A stretch of DNA of 64,000 nucleotides, taken from the NCBI GenBank assembly GCA_023238725.1, contig CM041544.1, forward strand, positions 6,344,001-6,408,000. Reading direction: 5' to 3'. The position numbers and the translations under genes were made by a program. Shown here in pieces: positions 12,764 to 26,800 of the stretch. A model generated the notes under the pieces. It made no database searches and had not been told where the DNA came from. It saw only the letters and a program-made list of their open reading frames with translations. Each line of letters begins with the position of its first letter. The stretch's first letter is position 1. Origin of the DNA: Scortum barcoo (lineage: Eukaryota; Chordata; Actinopteri; Centrarchiformes; Terapontidae).

Positions 12764-15700
12764 TCATACCTGAAATCGACTGTAAACTTCCCCCTTCTTC
12801 CTCTTGCTCTGAATCCCCTCCAGCAGCTTCTCACGCTCCTGATCTGACTTAGGCGGTACTCTGCTTAGTGACCGGATCCCCCTTTCTTTCTCCCTTTTGG
12901 CATTTTTGTCTGCTTCGGCTTCTTTCTCGTCATCAGTTACAGGAGACTCTTTAGTAGCCTTGCTCCTGTTTTGGCTATTAGCTGAAATTTGCTCAAGATG
13001 CAGCTTTGTATCATCTCTGAGGTTGCTGCTTGAGAGCACATTGGCCGTTGATGACTGGTAGCGAGACTGGCTTGATTTTGGCTGCTTGGGCTGTGGTGAT
13101 GGAGGAACGACTTCATCTGGTGTGATCTCTGGCAGATCGGAGCACTTACTTTGCCTTACTTGGTCATTTGTTTCCTCACTGCAGACCGATTCCTTTGTAG
13201 TTGTTTTATTAACCTCATTTGAGGTGTCTGTATCATCTGTTTCTTTCTCACCAGGGTCAGGCATTTCAGGTATTTCTTTGCTCACTTCATTCTGATTATC
13301 CATCTTATTACTTTCAGCAGGTACAGGTGACACTGAACGGTGGGTTTCAGACATCAAAGATTCAGAAGTTTTGCATGGTAGATCAGACTCCATTGGGACT
13401 TTTGAGGTAGGCTCAGGTGGGCAAGAAGTTTCTGATAATGGGAGCTCTGGTGTTTTGTCTGAGTCTGTTATAACCTGCTCAGGAGGCGAGGTTGTATCTG
13501 AAGGGCTGTGCAATGTAGATGTTTTTTCAGCCTCAGGGGACAAAACTAATTCAACTGACTCAGTTAGTGAAGAAGAACACAAATCTGTGTCAGCAGAAGT
13601 GAGAATGACACGTCTTGTCAGGTTAAGTTCGGAGGGAGGGGCTGCTTGAACTGGGTCATCTTGAGGACATGCAGTCGTTTCTGACTGAGAAACATTAGAC
13701 GTGTAGTCTGGGGTGACAGGAGAGACTGTTTCTGCTGGGGAATGCACAGATAAAGGGTTCTCTGAGGAGGGGGTAGGAGCAATAATCTCATTTTGATCAA
13801 AGCTTTCCAGACCCGATTTATTTGGTAAACATGACTCAGGTGATAATGGGCTAGAACTAGGAGCTGAGCTATCAGCTTTGACATCCACTGATGTTTGATG
13901 AACCTCAAACTCCTCTCCAACAGCCTTTGAGTTGTTCTCTGATTCAGGAACATCTTTTTCAGGTGTAGGAGCACAAGATTCTTCCAAGTCTGTCTTTGCA
14001 GAGGACTCTAATGAGCATGTGTCTGGCTCTGAAGCAGCAGCACATGAGTCAGGAGGTATATCAGATTCCACATGTGCTGCGTCAACTGCTGAAGGGGTCT
14101 CAAATGTCAATTGGGAAACTGAATCTAGATGAGCCTGGGTAGATTCATAGTCTGTTTGGCTGATGGAAGAGGTTGTAGATTTTTGTGAAGTTTCCTCAAC
14201 TGATGGGAAGGGTTCTGGTGGTGAGGGGCTGACAGATTCCTGTGCATTTGGGGACAACATGCTGGACTTTAGGGTTGAGCTCAAGTCGTCTGGAGTATCA
14301 CTGGAAGATATGGCTCCTACTGGAGCGGAAAGAGGAGCAGAGGTAAAGGGTGACAGACTTGGACTGATCCATGAATCAGAATCTGGCAGGATGTGATCAG
14401 AGGAAGAGCTTTGTACTGAGCTGCATTCTGATCCAGTTTGTTTTTCAGACAGCAGTGGAGGAGAGGAGGTGCTGGTTTCTAACTGAACTAATTTGGGATT
14501 TTGACTGTTAGAATCCAATGTAGCGACTGCAGACGATGGTTCCTCTACTGAACAGGGAGTAAGTGAGCTAGACTTATTTGAGGTAGAATCAAGACATGGG
14601 CTTTCACTGTCATCAGTACCTCGTGCAAGGGAAGGGACATTATCAGGAGAGGCATTTGTTGGTGTAGATGGATGACTGGGGCTACCTCTTTTTACAAGAG
14701 GATCTGACAGCTTTAGCTCCCCTGGTGGTTTGCTCTGAGATGCTTCTGTGTCTGCAGAGACAGGCAGAATTGTTGTTGATTGATTGTTCTTCAGCTCAGT
14801 CTTTGCTGAATCAGTTGAAACTCTGGTTTGTTCTTCTTTACAGCTTTGGGAGGTACTGGGATCATTTTTGACCTGACTGTCCTCCTTGTTAGCCTTATCA
14901 CTGGCATCTAAAGATACCCCGACTGCCTTGCATGTTTCTGTGGATGCTGTTTTTCCTGCTCCCTCTGCAGTAGCATTTTTTTCTGATAAACCCTCAGATG
15001 TTGAAGTATCAGCCATCTTTTCTGATGTTTCTTTTGGGACAGGTTCCTCTTTTTTAACAGTAGTACTGTTTTTTAGTGCAGTTGGTGGTTTCATTGGAGC
15101 CTTTTCTTTGCTCTTTTCAGCTTCTGCAGCCTTAGCGGCTTTGCGTTTTGCTGCCAGCTCTTTGAAAAACATGAGCCTCTTATCAGGATCACTCATATCT
15201 ACATACGCTGGACTGGTGAGCAAAGATTTAGGTGGTTGTACTGGTTGTTCAGTTTTGGGCAGCTCAGCTTCAGAGGACTTGGATTGGGGCAGTGATGGTG
15301 AAGAGTTAGCTTGTTCAACATCTGGTGGCTTTAATGATTCTTTCACCTCAGGGTTTTCCGAAAGATCTTGTGAATTTCCTTCCTTTGATGAATCTTTATC
15401 ATCTGTCTTACTATTTCCATCTTCTGGTTTGGATGGGTCTGTAGCAGAATTATCAGCAGTGGCTGACTTTATGTAACGACTCCATTCAAAAGGTTCCCTT
15501 GCAGTAGACCTCCTTGGTCCCAAACTAAAATGCAGTTTTGTCTGTTCTGCCTCATTTTTGTCACTTTCATCATCCTGTTGGCCTGGAGCAGTTTTGGTAT
15601 CTTGAGAAGGATGCTGCTGCTCCAAAGAGCTGAATATCAGAGAGGATCTTAACCTAGAGCTCCTCGGTTTTGCTGGATTGTACTTCCTACGGAATGAGTC

Positions 15701-18700
15701 CTCCCGTTGAATAGTAGTTTTTGGTTGCTTTTGCTCAGTCACCTCTGTCTTTTCCCCTTCAGTTGTGGATGATGATTCTGAAGGTGATGGTGTTGTTTTG
15801 GTTTCTGCCGCCACTGCTATGGGTTCATCAGGCATTTTCTTTGGCTGCTCTCGCACAGTGGTTTTCACATAACTGGGCATCTGACTTGCCCTGGGTATTG
15901 CAGGAACCTTAAATTCTCTGACATTAGGGATTTTAGGGACTGATAAGTCTAAGACTCGTGTTGTTTGCTGTATGGGGTTAGAAGGCTCTTCAAAGGGATC
16001 TGATGCATTAGGTGGTGCCAATGGCAGCCCTTCATCTGCTGGATTGTCATATGCACTGAGGTATGAGCTAATCCTCCAGTCTCTTAGCCCCCGTTTCACT
16101 ACAGGATCCTTGCGGTCAGTGTTTGGCTCTGGGAAAATCTGCTTGTGATCACTTGGATTTGAGGGGGTAGGAGAGATTTGATAGACATATGGTTGGCCTA
16201 AACTCAATCTTCTAGGTTGGGATGAACTACACGGTAAATCTGGTGGTAATTTCTCTGAGCCCTGGTCAAAGTCTACATTTCTGGTAGATGATAAATAGTT
16301 AAGCACTGGGTCAAAGTTGTCAGGTGGTTCCATCTCCTGTGGTAGACCACTGTCAGAATACTGATCTGCTGAATGATAGTCTGGGTTCCAGAACTTGTCA
16401 TAGCCAGCGTAATCTGCTTCTTTTCCAGGTACAGGTAGAGGTCCTGGTCCTGGTCCTGGATAAGGATGCTGCCCTCTGTGAAACTGTCTTCCCTGGTTCT
16501 CAGGCTCTGGCATTCCCTGTTGCTGCAGGAATGGGTAAGAGTAACGACCACGTACACCTTCAGCATAACTGTGACGTTTAAGGGCAGGGTTTTCCATCAT
16601 GGGTATCCTGGAGGAGCCCTGATCAAAAGACGGATCCATGCGTGATTGCTGGGGTGGAATCCTGCCGTACATATCAACAGGACCGGATTCCTGCCTTTTA
16701 AGGGGCATCAATCTCCAATCCGTATCCATACGTTCATCGTAGGAATGTCTCCCATATTCCTCTGGATGAGTGGTGTCTAGCCATAGAAATTTCTTTGGCT
16801 CTCTGTACAGTGAAGTTCTTTCACTTGGGTGTTGTCTCTTTTGTACCCAACTAAAATCCTCCATTGGTGGGACAACATTTTCAATCACCAGCGGTTCAGA
16901 TTGAGCATACAGAATGCGAAACTCTTCATCAAAGGTCGATACAAGTTGTCCAAGAAAAAGGTGTGCCATACAGCGGTGGAGCTTCTCAAAAGACCACATG
17001 AAACTAGACAAAGATGACAATAAGTAGAATTAATAGAAGCGTTTTCATTTATTTATTGCATACACATGTCAGTTTTACTTGTAAACAGATACAACACATT
17101 CATAAAAACATGAATGAGTCAAATCCTCGTGTGGTATGAACTGTAGAGGTACTGCTTTCTGTGACAGTTTTAAACAGGCTCACCTGTAGTTTCCACTCAG
17201 TACGGCCCTGCAGTCTGTCAACAAGAAGCGATCTATCATCTGACCTTGGAAGGACTTCCCTGAGCGGCAGTGATATGTGATGCCAGACACTGTTCTCACA
17301 CGTAAAAACTGCAAGACATCAAATGGCCGCATAAAAATTAATACTAAGATTAAGTAGTACATATACTCATGTTAATGTTTTAACTGCAAACAGAGCTAGG
17401 TGGCAGCATTGCATTAGCACCATCACTAATAAAATAATAAATATAATAAGACAGAAAATGGCTGCATTTCAAGTTCCCTTTTACTGTAATATGCAGTTAC
17501 TGTGATTTGTATCATTTGGAAAATGCCACGATGAAAGATTGTTTGCACAATACCTCTCTAGTAATAGTATATAATACACTTCTAATACTAGTTCTCTCAA
17601 GTCAGTAGTGTGACATGTGAGTCACATGGTTTTTGGGAAATTGTCTTTATTTGTTTGACAGTCACCTCTAGCAACGGCTGTAGTGTGTCCACTGTACTTG
17701 AGCTTTGTTTCACAAATTCTGTTTATAGGCATGGAGACCATTTAAGGATAAGTCTGGCACTAATCTTTATTTTTGGTATTGTCAACTAATCCCATGAAAA
17801 AGACCCAAACCATGTTTTAGTTAGTCTCTCAGTACTTAATAACTTCCCTTCTCTGCCTGTGGCTCTCAGCCCAAAGCTCATTTGTTTCTACTGAAGATGT
17901 AATGCCTGCTGGTAGCTCGCCTGTGTAGTTTTTAGTTTACTTTAGTAATTCGCTATTGTAGTGAGTATTTATAGCAACAGAACAGTGATTCAAAATAAAC
18001 TTCAATGCCCTTTTTCGACAAAATACAGGAAAACATGAAAACCAATTCTATGCTGATGCTCAATAACATGTTTTTAATACTTTTTTAGGTCTACTGCACA
18101 GAAAATAAGCTATATCAAACTTCAGATACAGAGGCTGTAGTCATTAGTAGAGTCAGTTCTTTACTGTTTTTGCTTTTTTATGAGAGCTGCTGACAATAAG
18201 AATATACAGATTATCACCCTTTCAGTACTTAAAAACCTGATGTTACAATGCATCAGAGCATTTAATGTTTTTGAGCTTCTGTAGTCAAATGTATGTGTAG
18301 TCAAAGTTAAATCAATATTAAAATAGTTAATTAAATGTTACAGTCTTTTTTTTAGAAATTCATATGACCTCGATGACTGAGAATCTCCACAGACAAGTTA
18401 CAGTTTTCTGTTTTTCTGCTTATTGAAGTTATAATACAGCTATATTGCAGTGCCAGTACCAAAATCCCATATTTTCTAGGGGAACATGTACTCACTTGAA
18501 TGTTCTGGAGGTTGACTCTGCAGTTGGACACCATGTTGACGAAGTGATGTACATTTTTTTTGTCTAGGAGGATGTAGACGGGAACATTCCTCATGGCAGC
18601 ATTGAGAATATCCGCAAACATGTCAACATCAGTAAACATGTCCATCACTATGGCAATCACCTGAGGAAATAAAAGAACACTGTCAGGAGAGTGACGCTTC

Positions 18701-19194
18701 AAAGACATGTTTGGCATGAATTCTCCCTCCGTCGAAGAAAGTGAAAGATCTACCTGCTGAGCAGTTTTGATAAGTCGTCGGGCCTGCTCCTTGATACTCG
18801 GCATGTCAGGCTCAGGGGGGTTAACCAGAGTGGTGACTTCTGCGGGCCCAAAGAAGTGCAGCGGAGGCCAGCCAAGGTCCAAGCCTGGGGCGTCCAGGTC
18901 CGAGAGCATCGGCCAATAAGTGTCTGAGGAGCCATCTACCCCAGTGTCCAGAAAACGTTGCTCAGGGTAGTTGGTGTGCTGAGGGACCTGAACAGAGTCC
19001 TGAATATACTGAATCTCAGGTAGAGACAGGAAATCCACCACATCTGCTTTTTGAAGGAAATTATAGTATCCTTCCAAGTCCTCCTCAACCAGTGCATCAA
19101 TAGCCAAGCGGTACTCTTCCCGATAGTGAGGAGGGAGGTAGTTGGGGTCCAGGGGGTTATCCCCTGCAGAGGAGCACTGAGAGCGACGTGCCAT
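12764..19194 (-). CDS. fam83h: FAM83H, CK1-anchoring keratin regulator
   Basis: Exons 18754-19194, 18496-18660, 17184-17308 and 12764-17003 give 1657 codons including TGA, so 1656 residues; human FAM83H has 1179. The start at 19194 (MARRSQCSSAGDNPL) matches the family start and follows an acceptor eight bases upstream; an in-frame upstream ATG at 19233 is intronic. Residues about 15-290 form the DUF1669 (PLD-like, catalytically inactive) domain, with VMDMFTDVDMF and VPVYILLDKKN, and FMWSF at 245-249, the F-x-x-x-F site through which FAM83 proteins hold casein kinase 1. The 4.2-kb last exon is Ser/Thr/Pro/Glu-rich and keeps family islands such as RSSRLRSSLIFSS, SSNLRDDTKLHLEQIS and a final VYSRFQV. 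In humans, truncating changes in this exon cause autosomal dominant hypocalcified amelogenesis imperfecta; the protein organises keratin filaments. The stop chosen sits in TTCCAG|GTATGA, which could also be a donor. The first intron is frame-preserving. Confidence 0.93.
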
Positions 19195-19202
19195 GTTGTG
19201 AT

Positions 19203-20640
19203 CTGAAGAGAGGGTGAGGGAAAAGGGACACATATGGTGAATTTACTGTTTATAGTATGTAGTAGTATAGTATAGTATAGTAGTCTATAGTAATCATTTT
19301 CACACCAGACTGTGTATCTGTTCCAGTGTTAGCAAATAACACAACAAGGCCAGCGAAATAGTTCTGATTGACAATTCAATTAGCTAAAAAAATGATAATC
19401 ACTGAACTGTTCATTAAAATCATTTGTCATGTCAAAATACCCACATATCACGAGTTCAAGCTTCTCAAATGTGAACATTTGTTGTTTTTCTTCAATAGTA
19501 AATTGTATATCTTTAGATTATCTGACAAACACTTTGAGGACACCACTTTGGGCTCTGGGAACTTGTGACAGGAATTTTTAAACTTCTGACATTTTATGGT
19601 TCAAACAAACTAACAGAAAGGAAAATAATCATTGGCTGCAGCCCATAAAAACATGATCACCGTTTATTACCTTTCAGAAGATTTATAGTGTGATATGATC
19701 GCACGCTGTTATTATTTCACACGACTTTGTTGTCCACATGAATGTTCAGAAGCAAAAAGTGATTTCGAACAAACAAAAACAGGAGTTGCAGTGGCTTATG
19801 TTTTGTCAGATGCAGTGCAGAGTAGGTCTCCAAAGTTCATCGGGGTTTGACCTATTTCCCATGCGATTTTGCATCCATTTGCCAGATTGTGAAACACATT
19901 GGTGTCAGAGAAGGAGTCTTATCACTATCATGATGTTTACTGCAGTTCACTTTGCCTTGAAAACCCCAAATCACAGGGTTCAGCTCCTTTTTGCACACAT
20001 CTGTACCTTCCACACGGGAGACGGAGGCCTTGAACCACAGGGATCCTCTCTCAGTTTCAGTAACACACCAGAAAAAGCACAATGAATGAGGGAAGCTGGA
20101 ATCTAACCACAGGATAGATGGGCTCTGGGTGCGGCTCCTCCCTCTGGCCAGAAACACAAAACGTCTCCATTTGCAAGTTCATGTAAAGCCACATATGCGA
20201 GAGGAGCCGACAGGAAACACGCCAGCCCGAACAAAACACGTATAAAAAAAACACACCTACGGACAGGTCTGAGCAGTCTAGTAGAGAGAATAAAAAAATA
20301 AAAGCTGCTGATCACCGTTACATGCGAAAAGTCTGTGTTTGTCCCCTGAGGGATCAACATGTCAGAAACAAAGTAACAGCAACACACCGCATGTTATACA
20401 CTGTATATAACAACACACACACACACACAGGGCTCACGGCGTTTGTCGAACTTACCTGATTAGAACTCGTCAAGCTTTTCCTCGGTTAAACTTTGAACCA
20501 GTCATCGCTCCTTCCTCAGCAGCCGCGCCGCGCTCTGCAGCCCAGCTGGTACATCGCCTTTCCCCCAGCCACCCAGATAAACCAGTTTATTGTCATGCTC
20601 GAGGCATGTTGGCGATAATGTAGGAGACGGAGCGACACGC
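19203..20640 (-). other. fam83h: FAM83H first intron, non-coding exon 1 and promoter region
   Basis: A good minus-strand donor, AATCAG|GTAAGT, lies at 20456, so a non-coding first exon probably spans 20456 to about 20,540 in a GC-richer stretch. A purine-rich GA tract at about 20,660-20,701 and a minisatellite at 20,741 lie just upstream. The intron 19203-20455 shows only short unrelated open frames. Exon 1 is inferred from one splice site and base composition. Confidence 0.45.
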
Positions 20641-20740
20641 GGATGAAAAACAGAAAAAAACAAGAGAGAGAAGAGAGAGAAGAGAGAAAGAGAGAGAGAG
20701 GCTCTGGTGGTGCGCTGCTGTCTGTCGCCCCGCCTCGGCT

Positions 20741-20890
20741 GAGTGTGTGTGTTGGCTCAGTGTTTAGTGTGTGTTTGGTTTAGTGTGTGTTGGTTCAGTG
20801 TGTGTTGGCTCAGTGTTTATTGGTTCAGTGTTTATTGGTTTAGTGTGTGTTGGTTCAGTGTGTGTTGGTTCAGTGTGTGTTGGCTCAGTG
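20741..20890. repeat. 15-bp minisatellite upstream of FAM83H
   Basis: About nine to ten degenerate tandem copies of a unit close to gtgtgttggttcagt, with variants ggctcagt and tttattggtt. The 15-base period keeps the same reading frame open and gives an artefactual WFSVC-type peptide repeat. It lies about 200-300 bases upstream of the inferred FAM83H first exon. Confidence 0.9.
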
Positions 20891-23800
20891 CTGCTCCTGA
20901 CAGCTCTGAGGACATGTCCGTCTGTCTGTCCTCTGAACTGTGAGCGGATCTTGTCTGAGGCTCACGCCGGTGCTATGTGATTCATAAAGCCCGTCAGCAT
21001 GTCATTGATCACATCCAGCTGTTGACACTCACAGCATCCCTCCGACTTAACTGTGTAGTAAATGAGGAAAAAAAAAAAATAGAAAAGTGGATTCTTTTAA
21101 ATGACATCATGTTATGGATATGCATATAGAGCTACTGTCATAAAAAAATTACCATGAGGATTACCATGTAAATGATTTAAACGCTTTAACTCATGGTTTT
21201 ATTAATGGTCTATGAACTATTTTAGATCCTTTATTAGCTACCATAAACAAAACTTGGGTTATAAAGCCACCACTGGATTATTTATAGGTTATAATAGACA
21301 ATTGCCCTAGATCCCTCAGGGGGCCCAGAGGCTCCAAGTTAACTGTAGCAGCTTTTCCGTGTCTGTAGTATGGCTCAGCTTGACTTGCTTGAAACTGATC
21401 TCTTATGGCTCTCCATTGTACAACTTGAACCTGAGCACCTGTGCTTGTTTTGGTGTCAATAGCACGCTGAACTCATGAGAAAGGTGATGTTAAAACACTG
21501 CAGTCCACAGGTTGGTCAGGGTCATCTCATCGCTTAAAAGGTATTAAATGTGTGTAAAACCACCTCATCAACCTAGCCAACCCAAAAGCACATAACATAT
21601 GTTGTGGTATTGCTGTGCCATATACTGCTGTTTACGTTTGTTCCATTACATTGTGTCGCTGCTTCGTGTTGTGTTGCAGTAGCTCGTGTCAGGAGGCATT
21701 GTCACGGCAACTGAAGGGGCGCCACCTGCAATGGAACTGCAAAAATGAGCTGAGTTGTGAGCCGTACCATTTTATTGAACACAGCTTATGTAGCAATAAC
21801 TTTGTGATGTTTCATTAAATTCTTTTTTTCATTTATAAGTTCACCTGATATTCTATTATTTGATACATATTCCTAAATACATTTTTAACCTAATCACCAC
21901 AAACTAAACACTAACTTCTACATAAACTAAAAAATGTGGGGGGTGAGTGGGTGCCCATGCCTCATTTTTGCCCAGGGGCCCTATGGCAAATTAATCTAGT
22001 CCTGTTTAAATGGTGACTTATTGGACATATTTAAAAAAAGGGTGCCACCTAATTGTAGGGATTAAGCGATAACACTTAATCATAATTAGATTTGGTGGAG
22101 GAAGATAAATAGCAATAGATAATTAAATTTAATTCATATAGGCTATTATATGATTTACATTAGTAATTGCAGCAGTGGAGAAGACATTGTAACTGAGCAA
22201 AGTGGAAAGACAGGTTATATCCTAAATTGTATGAGTTGAAAACAATGAATTTGATTTAATAAAAGACCAATAAGATGCTCAGAGGTGGTAGCAGGACAGT
22301 ATTTGTGTGACCTAAAAGCCCGGATGGTAATAAAAAACCTCTCAATTTGTTAACCTCAAGCCTCTTAATATAATTAGGATATCGACTAACAATGGAGGTA
22401 CTGGGTGAGGTTGATTATTATAAAGACTACTGTGCCATCCTTTGATGAAGGTGTAGTCAAGTCGTGCAAACAAAAGAGCGGAGCAGGAGCAGCCGAAGGT
22501 GAAGAACAAAGCCTCAAATCCTGCGGGAAACGCTTCTGCCAACCTGGTGCCAACATGCATTCTTTTCACAGTTCATTAATAATCTCTAATAAACCACTTA
22601 CAATAGCAGCCAGAGACTGAGTTAATATCACCATACCAGACAGGCTGTGAATCTTATTTATACTGAGAGCGCTTGTGTGGAAACCTAGCTCTGAAGTTGG
22701 ACGAGGGCCATCCGTATCTCTGTGATAGGAGACTGTTGCGCATATTTTGTTAAACCACAGAAAGGAGAAAGAGGGAGAGAGACTGACTACAGAAAACAGC
22801 GAGTTGCCTTTAATGGTTGCTCCGCACTTAGACCTAAAATAGCCTTGTCAGGATGAAATCTGACTAACCTAGGAGAGGAAGTAATGCAACGTAGCTCCAT
22901 GAGTGAAGACTTGAAGACAAACCCTCATTGTTCCCCTCAGGCAACACCCAAGGCACACACAGTTGGAATAGAAACATCACAATTAATGATCACTGAGTTC
23001 ATAGATAGTTGCTACACTACATACCACAGGGCAGCATTCACCGCTGCGCTCTTTTAACCCCTTTAGATCTCGGAACAACAACACATTTGGTTTGCCTTTT
23101 GATTTTGTGGCTGACAGTTTTGGTTATGAAACACAAACGTGGTCAAACATTGAGTTACAGCTGGAGCCCTCCCCCCCGTCATTAAACATCTCCAGGAATG
23201 TATGAGGCCGACACACAAAGCATAACTGATATGATTTATGTGATAACACAGTGTCCTTCAACATATACCGTTATTGTTAAAGTCAAACACGGAGTATAGT
23301 AAACATGGAGTAGGCGGAGTAGATTGGATTATTTTGATAACAGTGTCCAGGCCTTGTAGAATGAGTCTGGTTTACTCAAAATATTAAGAGATGCAGTTCA
23401 TAATGTTGGACATGGTCACAATTTACTTTTTCATTTTCCATTGTGCCACATGTGTTTAAATAAAAGCTATGATCTGGCCTGACATCTTTCACAGCACTGC
23501 AGATGTGACGGAGGCCAACCTGAGAGGCTTGGGCTTCTATGATTATCCAGAGTGTCAGATAACACACTGCTGATAAGATTTGAAGTACTTTGCAGCTGGT
23601 GTGAATGACAGTCTTTAAACTTTTGGTTTACGTGAGTAAATGATAAAACAGTAGAGAGGGGTCGTTCAAATTCCCGTTTTTAAATCAGGATAACTGTATG
23701 AGTAAAGCACAAAGCACCTCAATGGGGAACCTATAAGGCAAGAATTGAATCACAGGGTGGGGCTGGACTGGTGTCGGCAGGTCCTTTTTAATGTGGGTAC

Positions 23801-26800
23801 TTGCATGCCTAAACTGGTGCCAAAAAATGTGTTCTTTACCACGCCAATGGCATTGTTCCAGGGATGGCAACACCGGTCTGTAGGTGTGCCCACTGCTCAG
23901 TCCAGGATGTCATATCCCAATAAATATTGGATAGATTGCCATGAAAGTTTGCACAGACATTCACAGTCTCCAGAGGATGTAATGATGCACTGACTTTTAC
24001 TCTAGTGCCACCTCAATGTTTTAACTGAAATCTCAGCAACAACTGGTTGCATTTATTTGTCAGATACTTTGGTTCATGGCCTGCAGACCTAACAACATTG
24101 CCATCTGCCTAATCTGTAACTGTTTTGTTTTAGTTTAGCAAATATTGGCATGCTAATAGGCAAAATGAACATGATGGTCATGGTAATTGCTCATCATCAG
24201 CATGTTAGCACATGCTTGCTAGTGTTAGCATTCATATCAAAGTATCAGTGTGCCTGTAGCATTGAGTGAACTCCACAGATTATCAGTGTTTTGAACATAA
24301 TTTGTATCTTTGGCCAGAACTGCTGCTGCAGCCCCACTTTGTTATTTACCTTGGAAACTGTGTGTTCATCAGCATGTCTCAAGGCTGTGGTGGAGCTGAT
24401 GAGGAGAAAGTGGGAGGAGGAGGTTTAGCACAGGGGAAGGAAGAGGGAGAGAAAACACAGGAAGAAGGAAGAGCAGCAGCTGCAGAATCCATTGCATCAT
24501 TTGATGGAGCGAACAGGAAGTCTTTGCCGTTCTCAAGGACGTGAGATAATGTTTGCCTACAGAGATGATGAAGGCAGAATTAAGAGGATGACAAATTGGC
24601 ACAGTTACAAACGGGTGCAAGTTACTGCACTTGGGCTGGACTTTTACTTGTGATGGGGTGATGACTTGCCACGATACATAATCCATACATACATAGCCTA
24701 GCAGTGATGCAGTAGATTTAAAACGTGAAGGATCTCATTAGATATTAAATTGGTTGTGGATGTGTGAGACCACCCTTATCATTAGAGGAAAGACAAGCCC
24801 CTCTATATTTGTCACTTGGAGAGGCTGTGGCAAATTCCACAGATGATTGTGTTCCCACAACATTTTGTGTCTCTAAGAGATGCCGTGGACCTTTCAGCCA
24901 CTCTTTCGTTGGGTTTGATGGCAGAGATCACTCTGCAGCTTTGTCAGGGGAGGCTGGGTCAGAGATCATTGCCTCACGGGTGGAGAAAGGAGCAGACATA
25001 AACACACAGGTGAGACAAAAGCCCAGCAGAGGAGACAACAGGCTCTTGTGTGTAATGTGTAGACACACTGCGGCATGGAGGTGTAGAATGGCTCCAGGTT
25101 GTGTCTAAAGTGAGGTGCACTTGGATGGGCACCTCTGTTTTAAGCAGCATTTGAAAGCCATGGCGGGGCATCTGCAAGTGGGTGACCTCGTTCCACAAAA
25201 TGGGTGTACTGCTCAGCAGCAGGTGTGCATTTCAATCTGATTTGACTGTCATTTTGCTCGTTGACGGCATTTGTGTATTAAGGAGTGCGTTCTGCTCTGT
25301 CTGTCTGTAGGTTATTATGGGAAAGATTCATAATCTAAGACTCTTCTGCGTGTGTGTGTGCATGCTTGTTTGCACCTGCAAGTGTGTGCGCAATCACGTT
25401 AGCATGTGCTCTTGTGTGTGCCTGTCACTGGCAGGTCACTACAGGAGTGGCTGCTCTTTGAAACCACTGTAATCCGAAGAGAAGAGTAGCAGCAAAGGAA
25501 ATATGATGCCTTTAGTGACCTGGGAGATACACAACCAGTTCTGACCCCACCCACACTTTTGTTAGTTGAAGTGTTCCACAAGGCATTGTTTACAGTTTAA
25601 TCTCTGCAGAGAGTAAATTTACACAGACTAGATAGAGAAGGACTGTCTACAATGATGTCATAATTGTTGCCTAACAGTAGACAACTGCACTTTACTTTTT
25701 GCAACTCTTGTTTTCCTTCCATGCTTTCCTGATTTCTTTCCAGTTCTATTTCTATTGTATTGTGTCCTGCGGCACATCCTGCAGCCACATCGCATGCTGG
25801 GATATCCTGCATTGAGTCAGGGACATTTGTCTCAGGATAGACATCATACCCCCTCGCCCCCCCGGCCAGTACATCTTAGATGCAAAGGCAACACAATGGC
25901 CGGCGATTTCCCCTTTGCCAATAGCGAGAGGTAGAGCAACTTAAATGAGACCATCTGGATTCATATAGGAAAATGTGCTTAACATCATGGTGATCTATCT
26001 GCTGTGTATAAAGAATAGATAATATAAAATGATAATAGATATATAATAATAAATGTCTAAGTGCCTTCATTATTCTTCATTAAAATCTTCAGGTTGAGCT
26101 TTAAATATAGACTCCACCACCTGTCCTCAGTCCTTCATTCAGGTATTTGAGGATAATGTGTTCCTCTTCAACCCAGAACTAAGTTCAGGTTGGACTGCAT
26201 TGAGAAACTTGCTCATGGCATTCAAACAGCGCCACTCCCCGGACGGCCTACTCGCGGCATTTTATTGTGTTGAGGTCATTCTGCCTGAGGCCAACATTTA
26301 GCAGCCTAGCAACACAGTTTTGGCACTTACTGTAACAATCACAGAGGAACAATCATTTTTAAAATAATAATAATAAAAAACATGGTCTTAAAATATTTCT
26401 GAGATCATTTGTACTTTTTGCAGATTTGGACTGCCACAGTTCTGCTTATAGAAAATCCCACCAAAAGACATGTGGCTCTGTGAGGAATGTAGACACACAT
26501 GAGGCCTGGCCAACTATGTGCACAGTTGAAGATTACAGTGAATCCCTTAGTCAATATGCTGAGGAAGGTGATGCAGAAAAACTCCATAACCATTTAACTT
26601 ATAATATCTAGACTTTTTTTGTATTTTTCCTGTAATTGTTTTCATGTTAAAAGGACAAATTAAGTCATTCATTTTGGTGGGAGTGAATCGGCTTTACATA
26701 CAAAGGATTTGATTGGAATGCTGTGCTTATAGACTGATGGATATGGAATTTGGACTTTACTTTGTGATAAAGTTATGCACTAAATTCTTCAATGGCTCAT

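Noticed and set aside
14886..15476. 196-codon plus-strand frame, plus several others at 13,086-16,581
   Set aside because: They are antisense shadows of the large FAM83H exon; Ser/Thr/Glu-rich coding on the minus strand keeps the opposite frames open.
20743..20980. Plus frames with WFSVC / GSVCV repeats
   Set aside because: Translation of the 15-bp minisatellite; the period keeps frames open and no gene signals surround it.
24764..25108. 114-codon plus-strand frame in the FAM83H-MLH1 spacer
   Set aside because: No known domain, no splice partner, and the length is expected by chance in this much intergenic DNA.
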